From JBBRRP01 sp964609655 (lineage in GTDB: Bacteria; Myxococcota_A; Polyangia; Polyangiales; Polyangiaceae): a stretch of 64,000 nt of DNA. The translations under genes were made by a program, and so were the position numbers. Positions 48,949 to 58,493 of this stretch are shown here, in pieces (positions within the stretch are counted from its first letter, which is position 1; each line of letters begins with the position of its first letter). The stretch spans positions 1 through 64,000 of the forward strand of contig CAZSUA010000002.1 of the NCBI GenBank assembly GCA_964609655.1, written 5' to 3'. Under the pieces are notes generated by a model. That model searched no databases. It saw only the letters and a list, made by a program, of their open reading frames with translations, and was not told where the DNA came from.

Positions 48949-51036
48949 ATGGCTAACGATCGTCGTGATTTCCTGAAGGCTTTGGGCGCAGGCGCCCTGG
49001 CATCGGCATTACCTACCAGTATTGAGCGAGCCCTTGCTCTTCCAGCGCGAAAACGCCACGGGAGCATCAAGGACGTTGAACATATCGTGATCCTGATGCA
49101 GGAGAATCGCTCATTCGATCATTACTTTGGCACCTTGCGAGGTGTGCGTGGGTTTGGTGATCCGCGGGCTGTTAATCTGCCGTCCGGCGCGCCGGTTTGG
49201 TTCCAGCCAGATGGCAAGGGTGGCGACGTCGCGCCTTTCCGACCGGAGGTCATCAATCCCGGCCTACAGTTCATCGAGGACGTCCCTCACGGGTGGAATG
49301 ATGGGCAGAGGGCCTGGAATCAGGGCAAATACGACCAGTGGATCCCCAATAAAGGCACCACCGCGATGACCTATTTCACGCGTCAAGACATTCCTTTTCA
49401 GTTCGCCTTGGCGGATGCGTTCACGGTGTGCGACGCCTATTACTGCTCATTCATGGGAGCCACGGATCCCAACCGTTACCACATGTGGACCGGCTGGACG
49501 GGCAACGATGGAAAGAACGGCGGCCCGGTGCTCAATAATGCCGAGGCGGGTTACGACTGGTTCACCTACCCTGAACGTCTCCAGAAGGCTGGAGTCAGCT
49601 GGAAGATCTACCAAGACGCCGGGCTCGGCCTTGACTCCCCGAACTACTGGGGTTGGGGGCCTCCACACGTTGGCAACTACGGAGACAATTCCCTACTGTA
49701 CTTTCATCAGTACCAAAACGCAGCACCAGGTACCGCGCTCCATGAGAATGCCTTCGCCGCCACCAAGATTCTGCAGAGGGGCACGCTGTTTGACATGTTC
49801 AAAGCAGATGTGGCAGCTGACACGTTGCCGCAAGTTTCCTGGATAACGTCACCTGAAGCGTACAGCGAGCACCCGAATTGGTTGCCGAGCTACGGCGCTT
49901 GGTACACTTCGCAAATCCTGGACGCGCTCACGGCCAATCCCGAAGTGTGGGCAAAAACGGCAACATTCTACTGTTTTGACGAGGGTGGAGGATTCTTCGA
50001 TCACATGGTTTCGCCCACGCCGCCCACGTCGCGCGCCCAAGGTCTGTCAACCGTGGATACCGTCAACGAGATTTTCGCGGGTCACGATACCAAGCATCCA
50101 ACTTACGTGAGCGGCCCTTACGGTCTCGGCGTCCGCGTGCCGATGATTGTGATCTCCCCGTGGAGCAAGGGAGGCTGGGTGAATTCCGAAGTGTTTGATC
50201 ACACCTCGCTCATCCGCTTCATCGAGGAACGCTTTGGCCGTGATTACCATGGGCTCACGGAGTCGAACATCACTCCCTGGCGGCGAGCCGTCACGGGAGA
50301 TCTCACCTCGACGTTCGATTTCAAATCCTCAGATGCCAACGTTGTGTCTTTGCCGAGCACTACGAGTTACGCACCGACAGATCTGATCACCCACGATGAC
50401 TACAAGCCCGTCCCCCCGAAGACGCAGGCGCTCGCGCTGCAGGAACCTGGCGTTCGACCGGCGCGTGCGGTGCCGTATCGCCTGACCGTGGAGACCGACG
50501 CCGACTTCGAGAAAGGGACTATCGAGCTTCGTTTTGGAAATCGTGGAAAGGCCGCAGCTGTGTTTCAAGTGCGCGCCGGGGACGGCATCGACGGACCCTG
50601 GACGTACACAGTGGGTCCGCGAACGCACGTGACCGAGTCTTGGCCTTTGTTGGCCAAAGGGCAAACCGGCTATGACCTCTCAGTGTACGGCCCCAATGGT
50701 TTCTTTCGCGCTTTTAAAGGCAGCATTCAGGGCCGAAACAAGGCCAATTTGAGGGTGGAGAGTCGCTATGACGAAGATTCAACCATCACACTCAAGATCG
50801 AAAATCACGCTTCGCACGTGAGCATCGTTCGGGTCTTCGATGCGTACAGCAAGCGAAGCGTCACGCGCCCCGTGCTTCCCGGCAGAAGCGTCGAACTGCA
50901 TTGGGATCTGGAGCGCTCGTACGGTTGGTACGACCTCACGATCGAGGTGGTGGCGGATCCAAACTTCAAGCAAGTCTTTGCGGGTCACGTGGAGAGTGGC
51001 AGAGATAGTATGACGGACCCGGCGCTCGGAGCTTAA
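48949..51036 (+). CDS. Tat-exported phospholipase C (phosphocholine-specific type)
   Basis: A 695-residue enzyme of the phospholipase C/acid phosphatase superfamily. Residues 1-30 carry a Tat-like signal (DRRDFLKALGAGALASA). The core has ENRSFDHYFG (52-61), the family signature with metal ligands, then GATDPNRYHMWTG, WITSPEAYSEHPNWLP, FYCFDEGGGFFDHM and VRVPMIVISPWSKGGW. Two C-terminal beta domains (DUF756 type, TVETDADFEKGTIELRFGNRG and NLRVESRYDEDSTITLKIENH) follow. It would release phosphorylcholine from phosphatidylcholine or sphingomyelin outside the cytoplasm. An AGGAGGC-like site precedes the ATG. Confidence 0.9.
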   Translation: MANDRRDFLKALGAGALASALPTSIERALALPARKRHGSIKDVEHIVILMQENRSFDHYFGTLRGVRGFGDPRAVNLPSGAPVWFQPDGKGGDVAPFRPEVINPGLQFIEDVPHGWNDGQRAWNQGKYDQWIPNKGTTAMTYFTRQDIPFQFALADAFTVCDAYYCSFMGATDPNRYHMWTGWTGNDGKNGGPVLNNAEAGYDWFTYPERLQKAGVSWKIYQDAGLGLDSPNYWGWGPPHVGNYGDNSLLYFHQYQNAAPGTALHENAFAATKILQRGTLFDMFKADVAADTLPQVSWITSPEAYSEHPNWLPSYGAWYTSQILDALTANPEVWAKTATFYCFDEGGGFFDHMVSPTPPTSRAQGLSTVDTVNEIFAGHDTKHPTYVSGPYGLGVRVPMIVISPWSKGGWVNSEVFDHTSLIRFIEERFGRDYHGLTESNITPWRRAVTGDLTSTFDFKSSDANVVSLPSTTSYAPTDLITHDDYKPVPPKTQALALQEPGVRPARAVPYRLTVETDADFEKGTIELRFGNRGKAAAVFQVRAGDGIDGPWTYTVGPRTHVTESWPLLAKGQTGYDLSVYGPNGFFRAFKGSIQGRNKANLRVESRYDEDSTITLKIENHASHVSIVRVFDAYSKRSVTRPVLPGRSVELHWDLERSYGWYDLTIEVVADPNFKQVFAGHVESGRDSMTDPALGA

Positions 51037-51114
51037 GCGATTTGTGAGGGCCTGGCTTGCGGGAGGCATGCTCGCAGCAAGCCTCCTCGAAAGCCCCTTG
51101 CTTCTACCAGCAAT

Positions 51115-52762
51115 CTACTCCCACGATTTTTCGTCGAACAAGCTGCGCGAGTTGTTGCGTGTTCCGGTTGGCTTAGTTGACGCGGCGCGGGGCGCTGATT
51201 CAGAGCGTTCGTTCTTTGAAGAGTTCTGCGTTCGCCTTGGCTTCGCGGGTGCCGGCGCGGCCACCGCTACTGGCACAATCGTCGTGACTGCTGGCGCGGT
51301 GATACCTGTGGTGGCTAGCGTCGGGGGTGCCTGTGGAGGAGATTCTGTGGCGGCGACCCTTGCGGTCGGTTGGGCGGTCACGATCGGAGGTGCCGCATGC
51401 GTGCTCACGGGAACTGGCGGCGGCGTTGCGGATCGCGTCAGGAGTCGATCCCCGACGAGAATCAGCAGCGCTGTGGCAACCGTCGCTAACAGAATGTTCG
51501 AGGTGTTCCAGCCCGCCTCTCGAACAGGCGTCGCGGTAACAGGCGGCACCAAGTGAGCCGTTGCGGCCACCGGCGATTCGTGGGCAGCGAGCACCTCTGG
51601 GGGCGGCGGAAGCGGGGGCGGCACCATACTGGCCGTGGATTTCGACCATGCGGGAAGCGGGGGTGGTACGATGCGCCNNNNNNNNNNACTCGGGTAGCGG
51701 TGCAAACGGCGGGGGTGCGAACGGCGGCGGCGCTGCCAATCGGGCGTATTCCGGGCGCATATTATGCTGCAACGCCGAAGCAAAAGCTCGAGCGTTGCGA
51801 AAGCGTCGCTCACGATTCTTCTGCAGACACTGCCAAATTGCTTGGTCTATGCCGAGGGGAACATCGTCCCTGAGACTCGAGATCGGCGCCGGGGTATCGG
51901 CGCTGATCTTGGCGAGCAAGCCGGATACCGTGCGATCCTCGAACACGGGAACACCCGCGAGCAGCTCGTAGAGAATGACCCCGAGTGCCCACACATCTGC
52001 GCGTGTGTCGATGTCGCCGGGGTCGCGCGCATGCTCGGGCGAAAGATAGCGGAGTGCCGACGGAATCGAGCTGCCTGTGAACATACCAGCGCCTGGGATC
52101 ACGAGTTCCGAACGCTCGGCACTCGAGCTGGCAAATCCCGCGAGCCTCACCTGGTATGAGCCATCGGTCGCTTTGACCAGATAGATATTCTCGGTGGAGA
52201 GCCCGCCGTGCACGACCCCAGCATCATTAGCAGCCGCAATTCCGTCACATGCCTGCACAACATACGTGAGCGCCTCGGCGAGCGGCAGCGGCCCGCGCAC
52301 GCCAGACACCTGGGCGAGGTTTGGTCCCTGGGGATGCTCGGTGACCATGTAGGGTGTGCCGAAATCAAGCATCCCAACGTCGATCACTCGAGCTACATGT
52401 TCGCTCCGGACTTGGGACAGACGACGAGCACTCGCAAGAAAATCATTGATTGCGGCGGGAAAAGCTGTCGCCTCTGGGCGCAGGTACTTTAGGTTTGCAA
52501 CTTCATCGAGAACCAAATGATGGACCTGCAGCAGTGTCGCTAACCCGCTGTCAAGGATGCGACGCTCCACGCGATACTTGCCTGCAATGACATCCCCCGG
52601 CCGCACACTGCGGCGTTCGCGAACCAGGGTGGTAGGTCGAACGGACCCCGAATGGGAGCGTGTCGACCACGGGGACATCGAATCGCGAACCAGGGCGATG
52701 CTGCCATCCATCACGGTGAATTCATCATCAACGCTCAAGACACTCCGAAATGATTCGCTCAT
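51115..52762 (-). CDS. Pseudokinase of the Ser/Thr kinase family with TM and Pro-rich tail, interrupted by an assembly gap
   Basis: A Ser/Thr-kinase-like protein starting at 52762. The kinase fold is recognisable (VRPGDVIAGKYRVERRILDSG, VANLKYLRPE with K92, ALTYVVQACDGIAAANDAG, ADVWALGVILYELLAGVPVF) but key residues are lost. HRD is HGG (185-187), DFG is AGF (208-210), and the glycine loop is DSGLATL. It should therefore not be an active kinase. It continues over a 10-N gap (51678-51687) in another frame into VPPPLP...HESP, a membrane segment (SNILLATVATALLILVGDRLL) and an Ala/Pro/Thr-rich tail ending at 51115. If one intact gene, the true gap length is a multiple of three. Confidence 0.75.
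51678..51687. other. Assembly gap (10 N)
   Basis: Ten N bases inside the pseudokinase gene, within a Pro-codon-rich low-complexity stretch (PPPFAPPPFAPLP before and VPPPLP after). A round 10-N run is a placeholder of unknown length, and the reading frame changes across it. Confidence 0.95.
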
Positions 52763-52948
52763 GGCTCCGTGGGCTGAGCGTAAGCGGCTTGCCTCCGCGC
52801 CGAGTGTGACAAGTTGACTGCAAACAGGTTGCAGCTCGTGACGATCTGATTACGCTTCGCTCTAGGGCAGGGCTACGGTTGTCACCGCAACCCCCAAGCC
52901 CGTTTCCCGGCCTCAATCACGCGCAAACTCTTATCCGCTTCCCCGAGC

Positions 52949-53977
52949 CTACCAACCAACCCCAACGGCAAGCCCAAACTCGGTAGGATAGGTGGTCTGT
53001 TTCCCGGGCGGAGTATTTACGACGGTTACGCCGTCGAACGTGCTGTTGTAAGGGTAGTCCGGCGTGTTGATCCAGGGCGTCAGATTTTGACTGACACGAA
53101 GATCCACGTAGAGGCGACTTGAGGACGTACGGAAGAACATCAGGCCCGCTTGACCAAACACCGCCAGATTGACCGCCCCATCAACGTCCCCGCCAAGGAT
53201 CCGCGGCGTTATCCCACCGCCGACGTAGGGCGAAACATTGTTGTCGTTGAGATAATAACTCCCACCCAATTCCCCATAAATACCGCCGACGGACCGAAAG
53301 TCCGTGCCGCCGGAACCCCCGGCAGAACTTGGCAATGTGAACCCTGCCCCCAATTCCAAGAAATACCTTTCCCCTTCCAGGCGACCGTTCGCGCCTAAGG
53401 CAATCATCGGATCGTACTTCGTGGAAGAACCAAGAGCGACTGGGACCATGTACGATGTCTTGAACCCGATCACCTTCTCAACGAAGGTGCGATTCACTTT
53501 TTTGCCCTCACGCTCCGTCACTGTGTTGACCGTGCGCGTTTCCGAAGGGTCTTTCTTCTCAAAGAGGGCCGTGCTGAGGCGCGCCGCCACGGGCTCCATA
53601 TCGTCCAGGGACGCGGCAACCATGCGCGTGTGATAGATTTCCTTGCCATCGAGCGAATATCGAATTGCGGTCACCACAATGCGTTCGTTCAGGCGCGTGG
53701 CCCGCACCACCAGGTACTCGGATGAGCGGCTGAGAGCAGCAGCCTCGGCATAGGTGCCCGGCGTTCCGTCAGCGTGCGGCGCAGGCACCACCATCACCAC
53801 CTGATCACGACTGGCTTCCGCATACGCCTCGGCAATCACTGCCCCAATGGCCTCGCCTTCCGACGGTTCCAAATTCGTTCGCTCTACGGGAAGCACTGCC
53901 ACCGACGCGTTCGCCACGGAAGCACAGAACACCCCAACACCCAACGCTAACCACCCTGAAACTGCTTTCATATTCAT
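52949..53977 (-). CDS. Predicted outer-membrane or envelope protein
   Basis: A 342-residue exported protein with a signal peptide (LALGVGVFCASVANA). Residues 25-130 resemble an N-terminal alpha/beta domain of TolB-like or DUF-type envelope proteins (ASVAVLPVERTNLEPSEGEAIGAVIAEAYAEAS, YLVVRATRLNERIVVTAIRYSLDGKE). The C-terminal 170 residues are strand-like with Gly/Tyr/Phe patterns and a terminal GLAVGVGW, consistent with a small beta-barrel. I do not recognise the family. ATG 53977 has GAGGAGA about 5 nt upstream. It is divergent from the aryl-polyene ketosynthase operon. Confidence 0.6.
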   Translation of the reverse strand: MNMKAVSGWLALGVGVFCASVANASVAVLPVERTNLEPSEGEAIGAVIAEAYAEASRDQVVMVVPAPHADGTPGTYAEAAALSRSSEYLVVRATRLNERIVVTAIRYSLDGKEIYHTRMVAASLDDMEPVAARLSTALFEKKDPSETRTVNTVTEREGKKVNRTFVEKVIGFKTSYMVPVALGSSTKYDPMIALGANGRLEGERYFLELGAGFTLPSSAGGSGGTDFRSVGGIYGELGGSYYLNDNNVSPYVGGGITPRILGGDVDGAVNLAVFGQAGLMFFRTSSSRLYVDLRVSQNLTPWINTPDYPYNSTFDGVTVVNTPPGKQTTYPTEFGLAVGVGW

Positions 53978-54151
53978 GGTCTCCTCTTCAAGTAATCCCT
54001 GCCCACAGAACAGCACATTCTGTGCCAGACGGAAACCCTGCCGAAGCCCTCCAGAAATGCGCGCAACCTGGTGCTCCCCCTCCAGCTACCCGTCGGTCGC
54101 ACGCTACTAACTACGACAGCCTTGCCACGGTACTAGCGCGTAGAGAGCCCT

Positions 54152-55363
54152 ATGTTGCTCTCAGAAAGCGCCTCGGCAATGATGCGTTCGTTGCACCCCG
54201 CGCCCGTCTATTGCACCGATCACCGCCTCTGTAACTCCCTAGGGTCGGACCGCGAGCAGGTCCTCAATCGGCTGGCTTTGGGGCAAACGGGACTTCTCGC
54301 CCCAAGCTTCCCGCTTCCGTTTGGAACCTATGTGGGCGAGCTTGCAACCGAGCTTGGCCCATTGCCTCTGCCCTTCACTCGCTATGAGTCGCGCCTGGCG
54401 CGGCTGGGGCATGCGCTGGCAACAGAGCTAAAGGCCTCGACCGATGCGGCCATTCGACGCTGGGGAAGGAGGCGTGTGGCGCTCGTGCTCGCGACCTCGA
54501 CCGGGGGCTTATTGGAAACGGAAAGCTCTCACCTGGGCTTAGCAGCCGGGCGGCCGCTCCCTCCCGGTTACCGCCTGCTTCGAACGCATGGGCTTGGAGC
54601 CACCGCCGAGCTGTTGCAACAGGTTCTGGGCACGGAGGGGCCGGCTTTCGTGATCTCCACCGCGTGTTCATCGAGTGCCAAGGCACTCGCAAGCGGGCAG
54701 CGTTTGATTCAAAGTGGGGTTGCCGATGCTGTGATTGCAGGAGGCCTCGATACTTTGTGTCAGACAACACTCTTTGGTTTTCAAGCACTTGGCATCCTCT
54801 CCACTGAGCGATGCAAACCCTTCGCTGGAGCACGAGACGGAATCAACATCGGAGAAGGGGGTGCGCTCATTCTGCTAGAACGCGAGGCTGATTCCGAAAT
54901 AGCGCTGCTTGGTTGCGGTGAATCCAGTGATGCCTATCACCTCTCCGCTCCGGATCCTGAGGGGCACGGGGCGGAGCGCGCAATGCGCCAGGCACTCGAA
55001 CAAGCAGACGTTAGCCCGCATGAAGTCGGCTACGTGAACGCGCACGGTACCGGCACGCTACAGAATGATGCTGCTGAGGCGTTGGCGCTCGCGAGAGTCT
55101 TCGGGATGGGCCCAAGCGTTGTTTCCACCAAGAGTTATACCGGGCACCTGCTGGGAGCGGCTGGCGCGACAGAGGCTGCTTTTTGTATCGCTGCGCTAGA
55201 ACGGGGTGAAATTCCAGCCAATTTGGGCGCGGATCCAGAGGATTTTCTGGGCATTCGTCTGGGCCGCGAAACCCTGCAAAGCGATTTCAGGTACGCGCTC
55301 TCCAATTCTTTCGCGTTCGGTGGCAGCAATGTCAGCTTGCTGTTTGGGAAAGTTGCGCCGTGA
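54152..55363 (+). CDS. Beta-ketoacyl-ACP synthase of an aryl-polyene-type cluster
   Basis: A 403-residue condensing enzyme with catalytic C172 (STACSSS), H298 (NAHGTGT) and H332 (KSYTGHLLGAAG), so the KAS triad is intact. It catalyses chain extension from malonyl-ACP. It is the first gene of a plus-strand operon with a chain-length-factor-like partner, dehydratase, reductase and a second ketosynthase, the composition of aryl-polyene clusters. The start may be ATG 54152 or ATG 54182; no strong ribosome site separates them. The end overlaps the next start (GTGA). Confidence 0.88.
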   Translation: MLLSESASAMMRSLHPAPVYCTDHRLCNSLGSDREQVLNRLALGQTGLLAPSFPLPFGTYVGELATELGPLPLPFTRYESRLARLGHALATELKASTDAAIRRWGRRRVALVLATSTGGLLETESSHLGLAAGRPLPPGYRLLRTHGLGATAELLQQVLGTEGPAFVISTACSSSAKALASGQRLIQSGVADAVIAGGLDTLCQTTLFGFQALGILSTERCKPFAGARDGINIGEGGALILLEREADSEIALLGCGESSDAYHLSAPDPEGHGAERAMRQALEQADVSPHEVGYVNAHGTGTLQNDAAEALALARVFGMGPSVVSTKSYTGHLLGAAGATEAAFCIAALERGEIPANLGADPEDFLGIRLGRETLQSDFRYALSNSFAFGGSNVSLLFGKVAP

Positions 55364-56103
55364 AGCAAATCATCGGTGCTCCCTTGCACCTCGCCGCAAT
55401 AGGTTTCTGGCAGCCGGCTGAAGGCGAGAATGCAGCACCTGAAGCTAATCTCTTGGGCACACGGGCGCGTGGACGCGCGAGCCAGCTGACACTGATGTTC
55501 GCGGAAGTTCTGGATCAGGCTTTGGCGGGATCTGGGATAAATTCCGAGGAAGTGGCGTTGATCTTTGGCTCGGCGCTCGGCGAGATGGAGCGTTTGATTC
55601 AGCTGCTCACCACCTTACACGGTCCAACACACGACATTTCGCCACTGCGTTTTCAGACGAGTGTTCACAATGCCTCCGCGGGCCAAATTTCGATTGCCCT
55701 AAAGAACCCGAACTTCTCGAACTCACTGGCCGCTGGCCGCAACACTGTCGCTATGGGATTCGTCGAAGCCGCCGTCTGGATGCATACACGCCAAACTCCG
55801 CTCGTGTTAGTGCTCGGAGACGAAGCCCCGCCACCCGAACTCCACGTCGGCTCAACCTATGCTCCCCTGGCCGCGGCCTTCGCCTTTCTCCCCGAAGCCA
55901 TACCCGCTCAGCCTTCTGCAACCTTTCAGCTGGTCGCCAGCCCTTCAGCCTCTCACAACCCCGAATGGGCAGACACTCCCGCTATTATTGGCAATCCGTG
56001 CCGGCTACTCGAACCCTTGGTGTCCTGGCTACGCGCCGGCACGATGGACCGTTTCGAGCTCAGTTCAGGCGGCCCAACCCAGTATGGTATCGAGCGCCGG
56101 TGA
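55360..56103 (+). CDS. Chain-length-factor-like beta-ketoacyl synthase N-terminal domain protein
   Basis: A 247-residue protein starting with GTG and overlapping the ketosynthase stop (GTGA). It matches the short KAS N-terminal-like domain used as a partner subunit in aryl-polyene synthesis: SEEVALIFGSALGEMERLIQLL, DISPLRFQTSVHNASAGQISIAL, SNSLAAGRNTVAMGFVEAAVWM. No active-site cysteine is present at the usual place, so it is presumably a non-catalytic partner that shapes chain length. Its stop overlaps the next GTG. Confidence 0.8.
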   Translation: MKQIIGAPLHLAAIGFWQPAEGENAAPEANLLGTRARGRASQLTLMFAEVLDQALAGSGINSEEVALIFGSALGEMERLIQLLTTLHGPTHDISPLRFQTSVHNASAGQISIALKNPNFSNSLAAGRNTVAMGFVEAAVWMHTRQTPLVLVLGDEAPPPELHVGSTYAPLAAAFAFLPEAIPAQPSATFQLVASPSASHNPEWADTPAIIGNPCRLLEPLVSWLRAGTMDRFELSSGGPTQYGIERR

Positions 56104-56546
56104 CTCTGCTTCCGATTGAAGATCTCATTCCACACCGAGGCCCCATGCGGCTCCTGGATGAGCTTTGTCACCACGATACAGGGACGGCCACCTGCCGCGT
56201 GAGCCTGACCGAAGATTCAAGCTTCATGCGTGACAGACGTGTACCTGCGGTTGTATCGATTGAGTACCTAGCCCAATGTGTCGCTGCCTACGCCACATTG
56301 CACCCCTCTGAATCAGTGGCCAACGCTGTCGGAGCGAGCAAGCCTCGTATCGGCTATCTGGTAGGTGTGCGCCGCTTAGATCTGATGGCCGAATACTTTG
56401 TTCCAGGAGATGAGCTCATGATCACGGTGAAGCATATTTGGGGAGGCGCCGAAGGAGCACAATTCGAGGGCTTGGTGAAACGAGCTGGCGCTGTGGTGGC
56501 CTCCGCTACCCTCACTGTTTTTCACGGAACGGGGGGTGTCGCGTGA
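56100..56546 (+). CDS. Hot-dog-fold 3-hydroxyacyl-ACP dehydratase (aryl-polyene type)
   Basis: A 148-residue hot-dog protein starting with GTG 56100 (overlaps preceding stop). It begins LLPIEDLIPHRGPMRLLDELCHHD, with His12 in the PHR motif as in FabZ-like and ApeP-like dehydratases. It would dehydrate 3-hydroxyacyl-ACP intermediates to give the conjugated polyene. Mid-part VVSIEYLAQCVAAYATLH is the central hot-dog helix. Its TGA overlaps the FabG start (GTGA). Confidence 0.85.
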   Translation: MTLLPIEDLIPHRGPMRLLDELCHHDTGTATCRVSLTEDSSFMRDRRVPAVVSIEYLAQCVAAYATLHPSESVANAVGASKPRIGYLVGVRRLDLMAEYFVPGDELMITVKHIWGGAEGAQFEGLVKRAGAVVASATLTVFHGTGGVA

Positions 56547-57268
56547 GCCTGCCTTGGGCACTCGTAACAGGCGCTAGCCGTGGAATTGGCGCCGCGATCG
56601 CGAAAGAATTGGGCGCGCTGGGGCACCCGGTTGTGGTGAATTATCGCACCGATGAAGACTCGGCCAAGCAAGTTCAAACGGAGATCATCGCAGCAGGCGG
56701 GACAGCTGAAATTGCCTGCTTCGACGTGGGTGAGCACCAGGCTACGCGAGCTGCGATCGCTCAATTTTTAACAGACGGCAAAGACATTGGAGTCGTGATC
56801 AACAATGCTGGCATCGTGGCGGATGCTTCTTTCCCGACGATGACCGAGGAAGCGTGGCGTTCTGTGTTGCGAACCAGCTTGGATGGGTTCTTCAACGTGA
56901 CGCAGCCGCTGGTCTTGCCGATGGCGCGCAAGCGCTGGGGCCGTATCGTCGCTATCTCTTCGGTCTCAGGCCTGATTGGCAATCGTGGGCAGGTGAACTA
57001 TTCAGCCGCAAAAGCGGGCTTGATTGGGGCCGTAAAATCGCTCGCTCGCGAGGTGGGCAAACGCCAGATCACCGTGAATGCTGTGGCGCCAGGGATTATT
57101 GATACCGACATGCTCGAAGGCGCGCCGATCGAAGAGATCACCCGTCAGATCCCCTTGCGACGCGTGGGTCGCGCCGCCGAAGTAGCCAAGCTCGTCCGCT
57201 TCCTCGTGAGTGACGACGCCGCGTACATCACCGGCCAGGTGATCTCGATCAACGGGGGCCTCGCCTGA
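56543..57268 (+). CDS. FabG-like 3-ketoacyl-ACP reductase
   Basis: A 241-residue SDR enzyme with TGASRGIG at the N-terminus, NNAGIVAD, ISSVSGLIGNRGQVNYSAAKAG (Tyr/Lys active site) and the VNAVAPGIIDTDML segment, the FabG pattern. It reduces the beta-keto group in each elongation cycle. GTG 56543 overlaps the dehydratase stop; the TGA overlaps the next ATG (TGATG). Translational coupling of all five genes is evident. Confidence 0.9.
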   Translation: MSLPWALVTGASRGIGAAIAKELGALGHPVVVNYRTDEDSAKQVQTEIIAAGGTAEIACFDVGEHQATRAAIAQFLTDGKDIGVVINNAGIVADASFPTMTEEAWRSVLRTSLDGFFNVTQPLVLPMARKRWGRIVAISSVSGLIGNRGQVNYSAAKAGLIGAVKSLAREVGKRQITVNAVAPGIIDTDMLEGAPIEEITRQIPLRRVGRAAEVAKLVRFLVSDDAAYITGQVISINGGLA

Positions 57269-58488
57269 TGCGTCGCGTGGTTATCACTGGGCTGGGTCTC
57301 GCCTCGCCGATTGGAAATAGCCTGCCGAGCGTGACGCAAGCGCTCATGGAGTCTCGGCATGGCATTCAGAAAATGCCCGAATGGAAGCACTACACGAGCT
57401 TGAACACGGCCGTGGCGGCACCCGTGCTGGATGCCGCTCTCGATTTTCCTCGCAAAGTCACGCGGTCCATGGGGCGAGTGAGCCTGCTATCGCTCTTTGC
57501 TACCGAAAGCGCATTGAACGACAGCGGATTGCCTCGGGAAGCCTTGGGCAATGGGCGCATTGGGCTAGCCTACGGCTCAACGCATGGCTCTTCCCGGGAG
57601 CTTGAGAACTTCACCCGCACGCTGTTTGCGAATGAGGGCTTTCGAGGCATCCCGGGCACTTCGTATTTGAAGTTCATGGGACACACCTGTGCCGCGAACC
57701 TGGCCGAATATTATGGGATCCGGGGCCGTGTTCAGCCGACCGTCGCAGCCTGCGCCAGTGCGAGCATGGGGATAGGCTATGGCTTTGATGCAATTCGCGC
57801 GGGCTGGCAAGAGGTGATGCTGTGTGGGGGCGCTGAGGAAATGCACTTCGTGCACGCAGGTGTCTTTGATATTTTGTTTGCGGCTTCAACGAAGTACAAC
57901 GAACAACCGGAGCTGTGTCCACGGCCGTTCGATCGCGAGCGAGATGGCCTCGTGGTCGGTGAAGGTGCCGGCACATTAGTGCTCGAAGAGTACGAACACG
58001 CGCGCCAGCGTGGGGCGCAGATTTACGCGGAGATTGTGGGTTACGGCACGAACTGCGACGGAACGCAGGTGACGGCTCCCTCCGCGGCAGGCATGGCCGG
58101 CGCCATTCAACTGGCGCTAGCCAGCGCGCACATGAATCCTGAGCAGATCGGCTATGTGAATGCGCACGGCACGGGAACCGAAGCAGGAGATCTTGCGGAG
58201 AGCAACGCAACCCATCAAGTGTTTGGAGTTCAGGTGCCGTTCAGCTCCACCAAGGGCCACACGGGGCATACATTGGGAGCGTGTGGTGCCATCGAGGCCA
58301 TCTTTGGCATCGCTGTGATCAAGAATGGTTTCATTCCCCAGACCCGAAATCTGGACACGGTGGATCCGACGTGCGCAGAGCTTGACTATGTGAAAGGCAG
58401 CCCCCGTCAGTGTGCTGTAGATGTGGTGATGAGCAACAACTTCGCGTTTGGTGGGATCAATACTTCGCTGATTCTGAAACGCCTCTAG
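57268..58488 (+). CDS. Second beta-ketoacyl-ACP synthase of the cluster (FabF-like)
   Basis: A 406-residue KAS II-type enzyme with C162 (ACASASMG), H300 (NAHGTGTEAG) and H334 (KGHTGHTLGACG), all present. It ends in NNFAFGGINTSLILKRL. Two ketosynthases with a chain-length partner are typical of aryl-polyene clusters. It is the last gene of the plus-strand operon and ends 5 nt from the convergent DUF3261-like gene. Its ATG overlaps the fabG-like stop. Confidence 0.9.
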   Translation: MRRVVITGLGLASPIGNSLPSVTQALMESRHGIQKMPEWKHYTSLNTAVAAPVLDAALDFPRKVTRSMGRVSLLSLFATESALNDSGLPREALGNGRIGLAYGSTHGSSRELENFTRTLFANEGFRGIPGTSYLKFMGHTCAANLAEYYGIRGRVQPTVAACASASMGIGYGFDAIRAGWQEVMLCGGAEEMHFVHAGVFDILFAASTKYNEQPELCPRPFDRERDGLVVGEGAGTLVLEEYEHARQRGAQIYAEIVGYGTNCDGTQVTAPSAAGMAGAIQLALASAHMNPEQIGYVNAHGTGTEAGDLAESNATHQVFGVQVPFSSTKGHTGHTLGACGAIEAIFGIAVIKNGFIPQTRNLDTVDPTCAELDYVKGSPRQCAVDVVMSNNFAFGGINTSLILKRL

Positions 58489-58493
58489 CGCTC

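Noticed and set aside
51044..51556. Plus-strand frame of 170 residues after the phospholipase C gene
   Set aside because: It lies antisense within the pseudokinase gene, has Val/Gly/Ala-rich composition typical of such shadows, and no family features.
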